A stretch of 64,000 nucleotides of DNA, taken from NCBI GenBank assembly GCA_964351025.1, contig CAYGLV010000003.1:1-64000 (forward strand), given 5' to 3'. Made by a program: the position numbers and the translations under genes. This DNA comes from CAYGLV01 sp964351025 (GTDB lineage: Bacteria; Actinomycetota; Thermoleophilia; Gaiellales; Gaiellaceae). The notes under the pieces are model-generated. The model ran no database searches. It was not told where the DNA came from and was given only the letters and a program-made list of their open reading frames with translations. Positions 50,759 to 61,821 of this stretch are shown here, one piece after another; the first letter of the stretch is position 1; every line of letters begins with the position of its first letter.

Positions 50759-51576
50759 GCGCGCAGTATCGCGTCCACTTCGGCCGCGGTCGGGAGGCTC
50801 GGCTGGGCTCCGAAGCGCGAGGCGGCGAGTGCCCCGGCGGCGCACGCTCGGCGCAGGGCCTCTTCCGGGTCCCGGCCCTGGAGGAGCGAGACGACGAGGC
50901 AGGACGTAAACGCATCCCCCGCTCCGGTCCCGTCCACGGCCGTCACCGGCGGCGGGGTCGCGCGGGCCACCTCGCGCCCGTCCTCGAGCAGAACCGCTCC
51001 TGCGGCGCCGAGCGTGACGGCCACGAGGCCGTCGCGGCGGCCGAGCTCCTCCAGCTCATAGCCGTTGACAACGGCGACGTCCGAGTCAACTGTCACCGGC
51101 CGCGCGGGCGCCGCGTTCAGGCAGAAGAGCCCGCCCGCCTGCTCCCAGGCGCTGACGATCGCGTCGTCGGGAATCTCGAGCTGGCACAGGACGCCGTCGC
51201 TCGGAGCCAACTCGAAGCCGCCCACTTCGGCGTTGGCCCCCGGAGCAACGACGATCTCGTTCTCCCCTGCCCCATCGACGATGATCAGCGCGACGCCGGT
51301 AGGTGCGTCCACCTCCCGCACGTCCAGCTCGACGCCGGCTTCGCGGAGTCCGGCGAGCGCCTCTGCCGCGAACGGGTCCCGGCCCACGCAGCCGACGAAG
51401 CGCACTCGCGCGCCGAGCCGGGCGGCCGCGACAGCCTGGTTCGCGCCCTTGCCGCCGGGAACACGGTCGAAGGAGGCGGCTGTCACGGTCTCCCCCGGCC
51501 GCGGCAGGCGCTCGCAGCGCGCGACCAGATCGAGGTTGACCGAGCCGACGACGGTGAGGGTGGGTTTAGGCGGCAA
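50755..51576 (-). CDS. rbsK: Ribokinase
   Basis: Phosphorylates ribose to ribose-5-phosphate. The 273-residue PfkB-family protein has GSVNLDLVARCERLPRPGET, GGKGANQAVAAARLGA and the anion-hole motif DGTGAGDAFTSCLV with catalytic Asp. It lies directly upstream of nucleoside hydrolase, whose other product is ribose, making the assignment to ribose rather than another sugar likely. Its start overlaps the end of the preceding unknown gene by 11 bases. Confidence 0.92.
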   Translation of the reverse strand: MPPKPTLTVVGSVNLDLVARCERLPRPGETVTAASFDRVPGGKGANQAVAAARLGARVRFVGCVGRDPFAAEALAGLREAGVELDVREVDAPTGVALIIVDGAGENEIVVAPGANAEVGGFELAPSDGVLCQLEIPDDAIVSAWEQAGGLFCLNAAPARPVTVDSDVAVVNGYELEELGRRDGLVAVTLGAAGAVLLEDGREVARATPPPVTAVDGTGAGDAFTSCLVVSLLQGRDPEEALRRACAAGALAASRFGAQPSLPTAAEVDAILRA

Positions 51577-52102
51577 GCGCTCGTAGATCGTCCACGGTGG
51601 AGCCGAGCAACGTGTCCTGGAGGTCGAAGAGCCCGGCCCAGAGCGACGAGACGTCAGGGGCGGCGTTCAGGCGGGCGGCGTCCTCGAGGCCCTGGAGGGC
51701 GCGGACGAGCACTGCCAGCTCGAGGTAGGCGGTGGCGACGCGGTTCGGGCAGACGCGGACACCCGCGCGAGCGAGCACGGGCTCCCATGAGACGAGCTCG
51801 CCGGCACCGGGGCCGCCGTACCAGGAGCGTCCTTCGGCGCGCTCGGGCTGCAGCTCGACGAGGTACCGCTTGAGCGGCTGCTCCAGACCCGCGAGGGCCG
51901 TTTCGGCCCGGTCGGCGGCCCGCCGCAGCGCGGCCTGCCTCGCCCCCGGCGTGGAAGGGTCGGCCTCGCCCTTGCTCCACCGCTCGAGCAGCCGGCAGAA
52001 CGCAAGCGCGGCTGCCTCGCAGGCGCGCAGCTGTCGGATCAGGCGGTCTCCCGCCGGCTGGGAGTGAGCGTTCTGGGCGAGAACTCCCGCCCAGCCGTTC
52101 AA
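51566..52102 (-). CDS. Unknown helical protein between rnj and rbsK
   Basis: A 178-residue soluble protein predicted to be almost all helix (LIRQLRACEAAALAFCRLLERW; RAADRAETALAGLEQPLKRYLVELQ). No family recognised. It overlaps the rnj stop by 4 bases (ATGA) and the ribokinase start by 11, so it is translated as part of this string. Codon use fits the neighbours. Its role cannot be told from sequence. Confidence 0.6.
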   Translation of the reverse strand: MNGWAGVLAQNAHSQPAGDRLIRQLRACEAAALAFCRLLERWSKGEADPSTPGARQAALRRAADRAETALAGLEQPLKRYLVELQPERAEGRSWYGGPGAGELVSWEPVLARAGVRVCPNRVATAYLELAVLVRALQGLEDAARLNAAPDVSSLWAGLFDLQDTLLGSTVDDLRALAA

Positions 52103-53748
52103 ATCTCGATCACCACAGGGAGAATCATCGGCCGCCGGCGCGTTTTGTCGTAGACCAGCTGCCCGACGGCGTCGTGCAAGTGCTCCTGGACCAGCTTGAT
52201 CTCGATGATGTCACTGCGGACGAGATCGGCAAGCACGTTCACAGTTTCCTCGCGCAACTCGTCCAGAAGCTCGTCATCGTCACCGAAGCCGCGGGCGATC
52301 AGCTCCGGCGGGGCGGTCACCCCCCCGTTCGTGCCCGAAAGGGTCGCGACGATGATCAGCACGCCGTCCTCCGACAGGCGCCGCCGGTCGCGGAGCGCGA
52401 CGTCCTGCACATCGCCGACTCCGAGCCCATCCACGAACGTGACGCCGGCCTCGACGCGATCGACGATCCTGGCACCCTTCTGCGACAGCTCGACGACGGA
52501 GCCGTTCTCGGCGATCACGATGGCGTCGGCGGGCACTCCCGACTCACGCGCCAGCTGCGCGTGCGCCGCCAGCATCCGGTGCTCCCCGTGCACCGGCATC
52601 ACGGCCTTCGGCCGCAGCAGCGCGAGCATCGTGCGCAGCTCCTCCGCGCAGCCGTGCCCTGACACGTGCACCGGCGCGATCTCCTGATGGAGGACAGTCG
52701 CGCCGTTTTTCGAGAGACGGTTGATCGCGTCGTGGACGCGCAGCTCGTTCCCCGGAACCGGCTTGGCGGAGATGATGACGGTGTCCCCGCGCTCGACGGA
52801 GACCGTCTGGTGATCGTTGAAGGCGATCCGCGTCAGCGCGGACATCGGCTCGCCCTGACTCCCCGTGCAGAGGATGAGCACCTCGTGCGGGCGCATCTGA
52901 GCGGCCTCCTTCGGGCTGACGATCGCGCTGTCGGGGATGTCGAGATAGCCGAGGCTGCGGGCGATGTTGAGGTTCTTGCGCATCGAGCGTCCCACGATCG
53001 CGACCTTGCGACCGCACTCGGCGGCGACGTCGGCGGCCTGCTGCATGCGGTGGATGTTCGAGGCGAACGAGGCGACGAGCACGCGCCCCTGTTGAAGCGG
53101 GATCAGCGTGCGGAACGCTTCGCCGACGAGCCGCTCCGACCCTGTGATGCCGGGCCGCTCGGCATTCGTCGAGTCCCCGAGCATGAGGTCCACACCTCGG
53201 CTGCCGATCTCCGCGAGCTTGCCGACGTCGGTCTTCAAACCGTCCACCGGCGTGTGGTCCAGCTTCCAGTCGCCGGTGTGCACGACGCGCCCGGCCGGTG
53301 TCTCGATCGCGATCGCGACGCAGTCGGGGACCGAATGCGCGACGCGGATGAACTCCAGCCGGAAGGCACCGACGTCGAGCGGCGGGCCCTCGGGGTCAGC
53401 CTCGACGAGAGTGGTCGCGCGCGAGAGGCCGTGCTCGTCGAGCTTCGACTGGATCATCCCGAGCGTGAGCCTCGTGGCGATCACCTGGTCGACGTCGATC
53501 TCGCGCAGGACGTACGGCAGGGCGCCGACGTGGTCCTCGTGCGCGTGCGTGAGGACGATCGCGCGCACGCGCTTGCCGTTGAGGTAGCCGAAGTCGGGCA
53601 GCAGGATGTCCACGCCGAGGTGCTCGTCGCGCGGGAAGGCGAGCCCGGCATCGACGACGATCGTGTCCTCGCCGCACTCGTAGACCGTCATGTTCTTGCC
53701 GATCTCGCCGAGGCCGCCGAGGGGGATGATGCGAAGGGTCGCGGACAC
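52099..53748 (-). CDS. rnj: Ribonuclease J
   Basis: A 5'-3' exo- and endoribonuclease of the metallo-beta-lactamase/beta-CASP fold. The 549-residue protein has the metal motif LTHAHEDHVGALPY, a second histidine VVHTGDWKLDHTP, the beta-CASP DSTNAERPG and VHGEHRML, and the C-terminal RNase J domain. A single copy is seen, as in mycobacteria. The rnj-dapA order is conserved in actinobacteria. Confidence 0.97.
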   Translation of the reverse strand: MSATLRIIPLGGLGEIGKNMTVYECGEDTIVVDAGLAFPRDEHLGVDILLPDFGYLNGKRVRAIVLTHAHEDHVGALPYVLREIDVDQVIATRLTLGMIQSKLDEHGLSRATTLVEADPEGPPLDVGAFRLEFIRVAHSVPDCVAIAIETPAGRVVHTGDWKLDHTPVDGLKTDVGKLAEIGSRGVDLMLGDSTNAERPGITGSERLVGEAFRTLIPLQQGRVLVASFASNIHRMQQAADVAAECGRKVAIVGRSMRKNLNIARSLGYLDIPDSAIVSPKEAAQMRPHEVLILCTGSQGEPMSALTRIAFNDHQTVSVERGDTVIISAKPVPGNELRVHDAINRLSKNGATVLHQEIAPVHVSGHGCAEELRTMLALLRPKAVMPVHGEHRMLAAHAQLARESGVPADAIVIAENGSVVELSQKGARIVDRVEAGVTFVDGLGVGDVQDVALRDRRRLSEDGVLIIVATLSGTNGGVTAPPELIARGFGDDDELLDELREETVNVLADLVRSDIIEIKLVQEHLHDAVGQLVYDKTRRRPMILPVVIEI

Positions 53749-53768
53749 GCCGTCCAGTCTATGTGTGG

Positions 53769-54650
53769 CTAAGCCGTCGCGGGCGTGCGCAGTCCGAGCC
53801 GCTCGAGGCAGCCGCGCACGCGCCCGCGCTCCTCGTCGGTTGCCTCGACGAGCGGCAGGCGGAGGCCTCCCACCTCGTGGCCGAGCAGGTTGAGCGCCGC
53901 CTTGATCGCGATCGGGTTGACCGCAACGCGCAGGAGCTCGATCGCCGGCCGTAGCTCGCCGTCGAGCGCGAGTGCCGTCTCGACCTCGCCTGCCCTGTGG
54001 AGCTGCACGATCCGCTTCACCTGCGGGCCGACGACGTGCGTGTGGACGCAGATGCCGCCGGCACCGCCGAGCTCGAGGAAAGGGAAGAGCAGGTCATCGT
54101 CGCCCGCGTAGAGCGCGAGCCCCGCCTCGACGATGCCGCGTGCCTGTTCGAGGTCGGCGTACGCCTGCTTGACGGCGACGACGTTGGGGATCTCACCCAG
54201 CTTGGCGATCGTCTCCAGCTCGAGGTTGAGGACGACCCGCGACGGGATGTTGTAGACGACCACGGGCCGGTCAGTGGCCGCCGCCACCGCCTCGAAGTGC
54301 CGCACGATCCCCCGCGGCGGTGGCTTCGAGTAGTAGGGCGTGACGACGAGGAAGCCGTCCACGCCCAAGTCGTGGGCCTTCTCGGTCAGGTGCACCGAGT
54401 GCGCGGTCGAGTACGTGCCCGTGCCTGCGACCACGGTCGCGCGGTCGCCCACCTCCTCCACGGCAGCGGCGTAGAGCGCAAAACGCTCGTCGTCGGTCAG
54501 CGTCGGCGACTCGCCCGTCGTCCCGGTGACGACAAGGCCGTCGGAGCCGTTCGCGACGAGATGGCTCGCGAGCTCGCGGAACCGGTCGAGATCCACGCTG
54601 CCGTCTGCCCTGAAGGGTGTGACGATCGCCGTCAGGACCTCGCCCAGCAC
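53769..54650 (-). CDS. dapA: 4-hydroxy-tetrahydrodipicolinate synthase
   Basis: Condenses pyruvate with aspartate semialdehyde, the first committed step to DAP and lysine. The 293-residue TIM barrel has TGTTGESPTL, VVTPYYSKPP, VYNIPSR with the proton-relay Tyr, and the Schiff-base Lys in VVAVKQAYADL. GTG 54650 is the start; a frame running further upstream is read-through over the mscL antisense strand. It is divergent from mscL with 45 bases between starts. Confidence 0.94.
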   Translation of the reverse strand: MLGEVLTAIVTPFRADGSVDLDRFRELASHLVANGSDGLVVTGTTGESPTLTDDERFALYAAAVEEVGDRATVVAGTGTYSTAHSVHLTEKAHDLGVDGFLVVTPYYSKPPPRGIVRHFEAVAAATDRPVVVYNIPSRVVLNLELETIAKLGEIPNVVAVKQAYADLEQARGIVEAGLALYAGDDDLLFPFLELGGAGGICVHTHVVGPQVKRIVQLHRAGEVETALALDGELRPAIELLRVAVNPIAIKAALNLLGHEVGGLRLPLVEATDEERGRVRGCLERLGLRTPATA

Positions 54651-54695
54651 CCTCCCGATTCTATCCGTCCGACGCACCCGGTATCCCTGACGCGC

Positions 54696-55100
54696 ATGGG
54701 ACGGGAGTTCAAGCAGTTCCTCCTGCGGGGCAACGTCGTCGACCTGGCGGTCGGCGTCGTCATGGGCGCGGCCTTCGGCGCGATCGTCAATTCGCTGGTC
54801 GGGGACATGATCACGCCGCTGATCGCGGCGATCGTCGGCAACAACGATTTCAGCGAGCTCTACTTCACGATCAACGGCTCGCGCTTTGCGTACGGCACGT
54901 TCATCAACGCCCTGGTCTCTTTCCTGACGATCGGCACTGCGATCTTCTTCTTCGTCGTCAAGCCCGTGAACGCGCTGCTCGCGCGCTCGCGCGATGCACC
55001 GCCCGCCGACCCGACGACGAAGAAGTGCTCGGAGTGCCTGAGCGAGATCCCGCTCCACGCGCGGCGCTGCGCGTTCTGCACGTCGGAGCTCGCGGCCTAG
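54696..55100 (+). CDS. mscL: Large-conductance mechanosensitive channel with C-terminal zinc ribbon
   Basis: MscL opens under membrane tension to release solutes on osmotic downshock. The 134-residue protein has the N-terminal amphipathic helix and TM1 (FKQFLLRGNVVDLAVGVVMGAA), the periplasmic loop and TM2 (TFINALVSFLTIGTAIFFFVV). After the usual end comes an extra segment with two CxxC pairs (CSECLSEIPLHARRCAFC), a zinc-ribbon or rubredoxin-like knuckle in place of the normal helical bundle. This could anchor the pentamer or sense redox or metal state. Its TAG shares CTAG with dapB. Confidence 0.94.
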   Translation: MGREFKQFLLRGNVVDLAVGVVMGAAFGAIVNSLVGDMITPLIAAIVGNNDFSELYFTINGSRFAYGTFINALVSFLTIGTAIFFFVVKPVNALLARSRDAPPADPTTKKCSECLSEIPLHARRCAFCTSELAA

Positions 55101-55732
55101 AGGTCGAGCAGCGCGCCGAGGCCCACGGTGAGCCCTGGGGGCAGGCCGTGCAGCTTCTCGAGCGCGAGCAGGACGCCGGGCATGAACGCCTCGCGCGAGG
55201 TCGTGTCGTGCCGGATGGTCAGGTACTGCCCCGGCCCGCCGAGGATCACCTCCTGGTGGGCGACCAGGCCCGGCAGGCGCACGGAGTGGATCGCAGGCTC
55301 CGTGCCCATTGCCTCCGCGGTCGCCCTCGCCGTCCCCGACGGCGCGTCGAGCTTCGTCTCGTGGTGGAGCTCGACGATCTCGGCGTGCGGCAGGTGCTTC
55401 GCCGCCTCGGCCGCGAAGCGGATCATCAGCACGGCGCCGATCGCGAAGTTCGGCGCGAAGAAGCAGGGCAGGCCCGCCTCCCGCGCGGCCGCGTCCACGG
55501 CCGCCTGGTCGAAGCCGCTCGTTCCGATCGCGCAGGGGACGCCCTGCGCGAGGCACTCCCGCACGTTCGCCACGACCGCGCCCGGCTGCGTGAAGTCGAC
55601 GGCGGCGTCGCAGCCCGAGGCGTCCAGCGGGTCGCCGACGTCGAGCCCGACAACGTCATGGCCGGCGGCCGCCAGCGCGGGTGCAAGCACCGAGCCCATC
55701 TTCCCGTCCGCGCCGAGCAGGCAGACTCTCAT
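55097..55732 (-). CDS. dapB: 4-hydroxy-tetrahydrodipicolinate reductase, compact form
   Basis: Reduces the DapA product to tetrahydrodipicolinate with NAD(P)H. The 211-residue protein is 30-60 residues shorter than usual, the loss being in the N-terminal nucleotide domain after GADGKMG. The essential parts remain: GTSGFDQ, APNFAIGAVLM, the substrate motif ELHHETKLDAPSGTA and HDTTSREAFMPGVLLAL. It overlaps the end of the M16 peptidase gene by 4 bases. Confidence 0.93.
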   Translation of the reverse strand: MRVCLLGADGKMGSVLAPALAAAGHDVVGLDVGDPLDASGCDAAVDFTQPGAVVANVRECLAQGVPCAIGTSGFDQAAVDAAAREAGLPCFFAPNFAIGAVLMIRFAAEAAKHLPHAEIVELHHETKLDAPSGTARATAEAMGTEPAIHSVRLPGLVAHQEVILGGPGQYLTIRHDTTSREAFMPGVLLALEKLHGLPPGLTVGLGALLDL

Positions 55733-57012
55733 GCTGCATCCGCGTAGAGCGCGGGGTTCACGCGCGCCACGGCCTCACGGAACCGTTCCTCGTCCGGCCC
55801 GATCCCGGCCGCGGACAGCCGCTCGGGAGCCAGTAGCTCAGCGGCGAGCGCAGCGACCTCCGTCGCCTCGACGCGATCGATCCGTTCGATGAGAGCCTCC
55901 GCCGAGAGCAGCTCCGTGCCGGTGATGAGCGACTTGCCGAGCCGGCTCATCCGGTTGGAGGTGGACTCGAGCGAGAGCAGCATCCGTCCCTTGAGGTTCT
56001 CCTTCGCCCGCGAGAGCTCCTCGACGCGGACGTTGCCGCCGGCCACGTCCGCGAGCTGCGCGGCGGCGATCTCGAGGCACGCGGCGAGGTTCTCCTCGCG
56101 CGTGCCCACGTAGATCCCGAGCTGGCCAGAGTCGGTGTACTGCGAGCCGAAACTGTAGACGGCATACGCCATGCCGCGCTTCTCCCGGATCTCCTGGAAG
56201 AGGCGCGAGGACGCCGAGCCGCCGAGAATGGCATCGAGCAGGGAGGCGGCGAAACGGCGCTCGTCCGCGCGGGCGATGCCCGGGGCGCCGAGGCAGACGT
56301 GGTACTGCTCGGTGTCCTTGCGCTGGAAGCGCCGGCCGGCCGGCGGCGGGGCGCCGAGCAGCAACCGTGGAACGCGATGTGGCTCGGGGTCGCCGCCGCG
56401 GGACTTCGCCAGCAGCTCCAACAGCCGCTCGTGGGTGAGATTCCCGGCCGCGGCGACGACGACGTTCTCGCTGACGTAGGCAGCGCGGTGGTAGCCGGCG
56501 ATCTCTTCGGGCGTCACCCGCGCGATCACCTCTGCGGTGCCGATCACCGGCCTTCCGAGCGGATGTCCGCCGAAGACCGCCTCCGCCACGTAGTCGTGCA
56601 CGAGGTCCTGCGGGTTGTCCTCGACCATCGCGATCTCCTCGAGGACGACCTCCCGTTCGGCGTCCACCTCGGCGAACGCGGGCCGGAAGACCATATCGGC
56701 CATCACGTCGACGGCGAGCTCGAGCTTGTCGTCGGGCACGCGCGCGTAGACGACCGTCGTCTCCCGCGAGGTCGCCGCGTTGAGCTCGCCCCCGAGGCCG
56801 TCGAAGATCTCCGCGATCTCCTGCGCGTTGTACGTGGTCGAGCCCTTGAAGAGCAGGTGCTCGATGAAGTGCGAGACGCCGGCCTGCGCCTCGGCCTCGT
56901 CGCGCGAGCCGGCGCCGATCCAGAAGCCGAGCGCGACCGAGCGCACGCCCGGAACGTGTTCCGTGATGACTCGCTCACCGGTTGGAAGAGATGAGAGCTC
57001 GTACTGCTGCAC
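55729..57012 (-). CDS. M16 zinc peptidase (PepR-like)
   Basis: A 427-residue processing-peptidase-like enzyme. The inverted zinc motif HFIEHLLFKG (H48, E51, H52) and downstream glutamate (EREVVLEEIAM) are intact, and the R/Y pair lies in the C-terminal half (GGSASSRLFQEIREKRGMAYAVYSF). It probably degrades or trims small exported peptides. The start is GTG 57012. It stands between pnp and dapB, as in mycobacteria (pepR). Confidence 0.92.
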   Translation of the reverse strand: MQQYELSSLPTGERVITEHVPGVRSVALGFWIGAGSRDEAEAQAGVSHFIEHLLFKGSTTYNAQEIAEIFDGLGGELNAATSRETTVVYARVPDDKLELAVDVMADMVFRPAFAEVDAEREVVLEEIAMVEDNPQDLVHDYVAEAVFGGHPLGRPVIGTAEVIARVTPEEIAGYHRAAYVSENVVVAAAGNLTHERLLELLAKSRGGDPEPHRVPRLLLGAPPPAGRRFQRKDTEQYHVCLGAPGIARADERRFAASLLDAILGGSASSRLFQEIREKRGMAYAVYSFGSQYTDSGQLGIYVGTREENLAACLEIAAAQLADVAGGNVRVEELSRAKENLKGRMLLSLESTSNRMSRLGKSLITGTELLSAEALIERIDRVEATEVAALAAELLAPERLSAAGIGPDEERFREAVARVNPALYADAA

Positions 57013-57071
57013 GGCGGGGATCCTACTTCCGGAACGTCCGGGGGCGGCTCGCGCCGCCCCCGTCTCCGTTC

Positions 57072-59537
<2,466 letters not shown>

Positions 59538-59568
59538 GAAAGTGTCCTCCAACTCAGTGTTCTGAGAG

Positions 59569-59621
59569 GTGGAGGTTTGAGCCAGCTCCGCGCCGTGCGC
59601 GGGCCTCGCTCAAACTTCCAC
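59569..59621 (-). promoter_or_regulatory. Stem-loop in the rpsO-pnp intergenic region
   Basis: Arms 59569-59582 and 59608-59621 pair over 14 bases with one mismatch. Inside them CCGCGC (59588-59593) pairs with GCGCGG (59597-59602). In E. coli an rpsO-pnp hairpin is cut by RNase III and lets PNPase repress its own mRNA. A similar role is inferred here; there is no T-tract, so it is not a classic terminator. Confidence 0.6.
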
Positions 59622-59640
59622 CCCCCCTTGACGTGACGAG

Positions 59641-59910
59641 CTAGCGCCTGAGGCCCAGCTCCTTGATGAGGGCGCGGTAGCCCTCGAGATCCTTCCTCTG
59701 GAGATACGACAGGAAGCGTCTGCGACGGCCGACCAGCTTCAGTAGGCCACGCCGGCAGTAGTGATCCTTCGGGTGCGTGCGCAGGTGCTCGGTGAGGTCG
59801 TTGATCCGCCTCGTGAGCATTGCGATCTGCACCTCGGGAGAGCCGGTGTCAACGGCGTTCCGCCCGTGTTTTCCGACCAGCTCCAGCTTCACTTCCTTGG
59901 TGAGGGCCAT
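59641..59910 (-). CDS. rpsO: 30S ribosomal protein S15
   Basis: An 89-residue primary 16S rRNA-binding protein of the small-subunit platform. It carries the family signature TGSPEVQIAMLTRRINDLTEHLRTHPKDH (split over the first two helices) and RRRRFLSYLQRKD. The ATG at 59910 has GGAGGA 5 nt upstream, and ATG ten codons earlier is not needed. Ribosomal S15 can repress its own translation by binding its leader; no matching structure was worked out here. Confidence 0.97.
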   Translation of the reverse strand: MALTKEVKLELVGKHGRNAVDTGSPEVQIAMLTRRINDLTEHLRTHPKDHYCRRGLLKLVGRRRRFLSYLQRKDLEGYRALIKELGLRR

Positions 59911-60262
59911 GCGTCCTCCTCGATTTGACGTCACCTGCATCCCCGCCGCCGTGAAGGAAGAACACGGACAGCCGAGCTGCGGTCTGCCCGTAGGCTAGCA
60001 GCAGACCGGGTTTTCGGGGCTCCGACGGGCTTCCGACGTCAGCGCGAGAGTGCGACGAGGACCTGCGCTCGGCGCCCGGGGCCCGCCGAGTCGCTCCCGT
60101 GGCGCGCACCGATCCCGAGACCGGCATCCAGCCCACGTAGCCGCACTGGGGACACCCGGGGTTCGCCCAGATCGTGCCGCCGCCGGCAGGCTTGGAGTAT
60201 GCGCTGCTGCATTCGAGGCAGGCAACGCTCTGGAGCGCCGTCGGTCGCAGTTGCGCGGACAT
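59849..60262 (-). CDS. Small zinc-ribbon protein (3' end uncertain)
   Basis: The first 50 residues look genuine: MSAQLRPTALQS, then CLEC at 16-19 and CPQC at 37-40 around SKPAGGGTIWANPG, then GYVGWMPV. Four cysteines of this spacing should hold one zinc. After about residue 50 the sequence becomes low-complexity and the frame runs 62 bases into rpsO. The true protein may end earlier through a sequencing frameshift, or the tail may be real. Function unknown. Confidence 0.5.
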   Translation of the reverse strand: MSAQLRPTALQSVACLECSSAYSKPAGGGTIWANPGCPQCGYVGWMPVSGSVRATGATRRAPGAERRSSSHSRADVGSPSEPRKPGLLLAYGQTAARLSVFFLHGGGDAGDVKSRRTHGPHQGSEAGAGRKTRAERR

Positions 60263-60301
60263 GACAACGAGGATTCCGCTCCCGCGGAAAACTTGCGCGC
60301 C

Positions 60302-61168
60302 CTAGCAGGGGCGGACCGCGGCGCGCGTGCGCTCGACGTCGTCGGCGATCTGCGCGACCAGCGCTTCCTCGCTCGGGAACGCTCGCTCGTCTCGGAGGCG
60401 CTCCCAGAGCTCGACCACAAGACGGGTCCCGTAGAGATCGCCCTCGAAATCGAGCAGGTACGGCTCGATGCGCAGCTCCTCGCCTCCGTAATGAGGGTTG
60501 GTGCCGACCGAGATCGCCGCACGCCGGCCGAGCGTCGCACCTGCATAGATGCCGTAGCGTGGAACCAGCAGGTACGGGTCGAGGGCGAGGTTCGCCGTCG
60601 GGAAGCCGAGCGTGCCGCCGCGCTGATCGCCGGCGACGACGACCCCGTCGAGCTCCGGCGGCCTGCCGAGCATGCGGGCCGCCCCGTCGATGTCGCCGTC
60701 GTGGAGGCAATGACGGATCCCGGACGAGGAGATGCCTTCCACTTCCGGTGCCTCGATCACCTCGAACCCGAGCCGCTCCAGGGTGGCGAGGTCTCCGCTG
60801 CGCCGCCGGCCGAAGCGGAAGTCGCTCCCGGCGACAACGACTTCGGCGCCGAGCGCCCGCAGCCAGGTCTCGGCGAACTGCTCCGGCTCGAGCTGCATCA
60901 GCTCGTCGCTGAACGACGCGACGACGGTTCCCTCCACACCGACAGCGGCGAGCAGCTCGAGTCGCCGCTCGAGCGTGCAGAGCATCTCGACGCGGTTGCC
61001 GAGCGCGATCCGAGGGTGCGGGTCGAAGGTGACGACTGTCGGCGCGAGACCCGTGGCGATCGCCGTCTCGATCACGGCCCGGTGGCCGAGGTGAACGCCG
61101 TCGAAGGCGCCGATCGCGACCGCGCGGGGTTGACGCTCGAGCTGGGATGCGGCATGTGCGATCTTCAT
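60302..61168 (-). CDS. ribF: Bifunctional riboflavin kinase / FAD synthetase
   Basis: Makes FMN and then FAD from riboflavin. The 288-residue protein has the adenylyltransferase domain (AIGAFDGVHLGHRAVIE; VVTFDPHPRIALGN; EISSSGIRH-like SSSGIRHCLHDGDI) and the C-terminal flavokinase (GTLGFPTANLALDPYLLVPRYGIYA). Its start overlaps the truB stop by 4 bases. The truB-ribF-rpsO order is common in Gram-positive bacteria. Confidence 0.95.
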   Translation of the reverse strand: MKIAHAASQLERQPRAVAIGAFDGVHLGHRAVIETAIATGLAPTVVTFDPHPRIALGNRVEMLCTLERRLELLAAVGVEGTVVASFSDELMQLEPEQFAETWLRALGAEVVVAGSDFRFGRRRSGDLATLERLGFEVIEAPEVEGISSSGIRHCLHDGDIDGAARMLGRPPELDGVVVAGDQRGGTLGFPTANLALDPYLLVPRYGIYAGATLGRRAAISVGTNPHYGGEELRIEPYLLDFEGDLYGTRLVVELWERLRDERAFPSEEALVAQIADDVERTRAAVRPC

Positions 61169-61821
61169 TGGAGTCTCGCCAGGGCCTCGTCGCCGGGAAT
61201 GATCCGCTCGGGATCGGCCTCCTCGACGCGGAAAGGGCCCACTTCCGTCCGGCGCAGCGCCCGGCAGTGGCCACCCAGCGCCTCGGCGATCGCCCGGACG
61301 TAGGTCCCCGAGCTGACGCGCAGGTCGAGCGTCGCGATGCCGTCCGCACAGGCGACGAGATCGAGCATCGCGACAAGCGAGCGGCGCAGCGGCATCTCGA
61401 CCGCCACACCGCGCCGGTGCAGCTTGTAGGCGCGCTCGCCCCCGATCTTCACCGCCGAGGCGGCGGGGATCGGGAGCTCGATCTCCCCGCGAAGGCCCGC
61501 GAGCCGCTCCTCGAGGTCCTCGGCAGACGGGGCCTCGTGCCGCTCGACGACGTCTCCCTCCACGTCGCCGGTCGAGGTTCGCGCCGTGAGATCCACATCG
61601 GTTAGGTACCGCTTGTCGAGTCCGACGAAGGCCGGGGCAAGCCGAGTGGCCCTGCCCGACAGCAGCACCAGCAGCCCGGTGGCGAATGGGTCGAGTGTCC
61701 CTGCGTGCCCTGTGCGAGCGCCCGTGCGCCGGCGAACCTCGTTCACGATCGCGAACGAGGACGGCCCGGCGGGCTTGTCCACGAGCAGGATCCCGCTCGG
61801 CTCAAGGGCGCGCGGCGGCAT
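61165..61821 (-). CDS. truB: tRNA pseudouridine-55 synthase, short form
   Basis: Forms pseudouridine 55 in the T loop of tRNAs. The 218-residue protein has GILLVDKPAGPSSFAIVN, the catalytic Asp in GHAGTLDPFATGLL, RAYKLHRRG and SGTYVRAIAEALG. It ends soon after the catalytic fold, so the C-terminal PUA or equivalent RNA-binding domain found in most TruB proteins (about 290-310 residues) is missing. ATG 61821 overlaps nrnA by 20 bases. Confidence 0.93.
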   Translation of the reverse strand: MPPRALEPSGILLVDKPAGPSSFAIVNEVRRRTGARTGHAGTLDPFATGLLVLLSGRATRLAPAFVGLDKRYLTDVDLTARTSTGDVEGDVVERHEAPSAEDLEERLAGLRGEIELPIPAASAVKIGGERAYKLHRRGVAVEMPLRRSLVAMLDLVACADGIATLDLRVSSGTYVRAIAEALGGHCRALRRTEVGPFRVEEADPERIIPGDEALARLQ

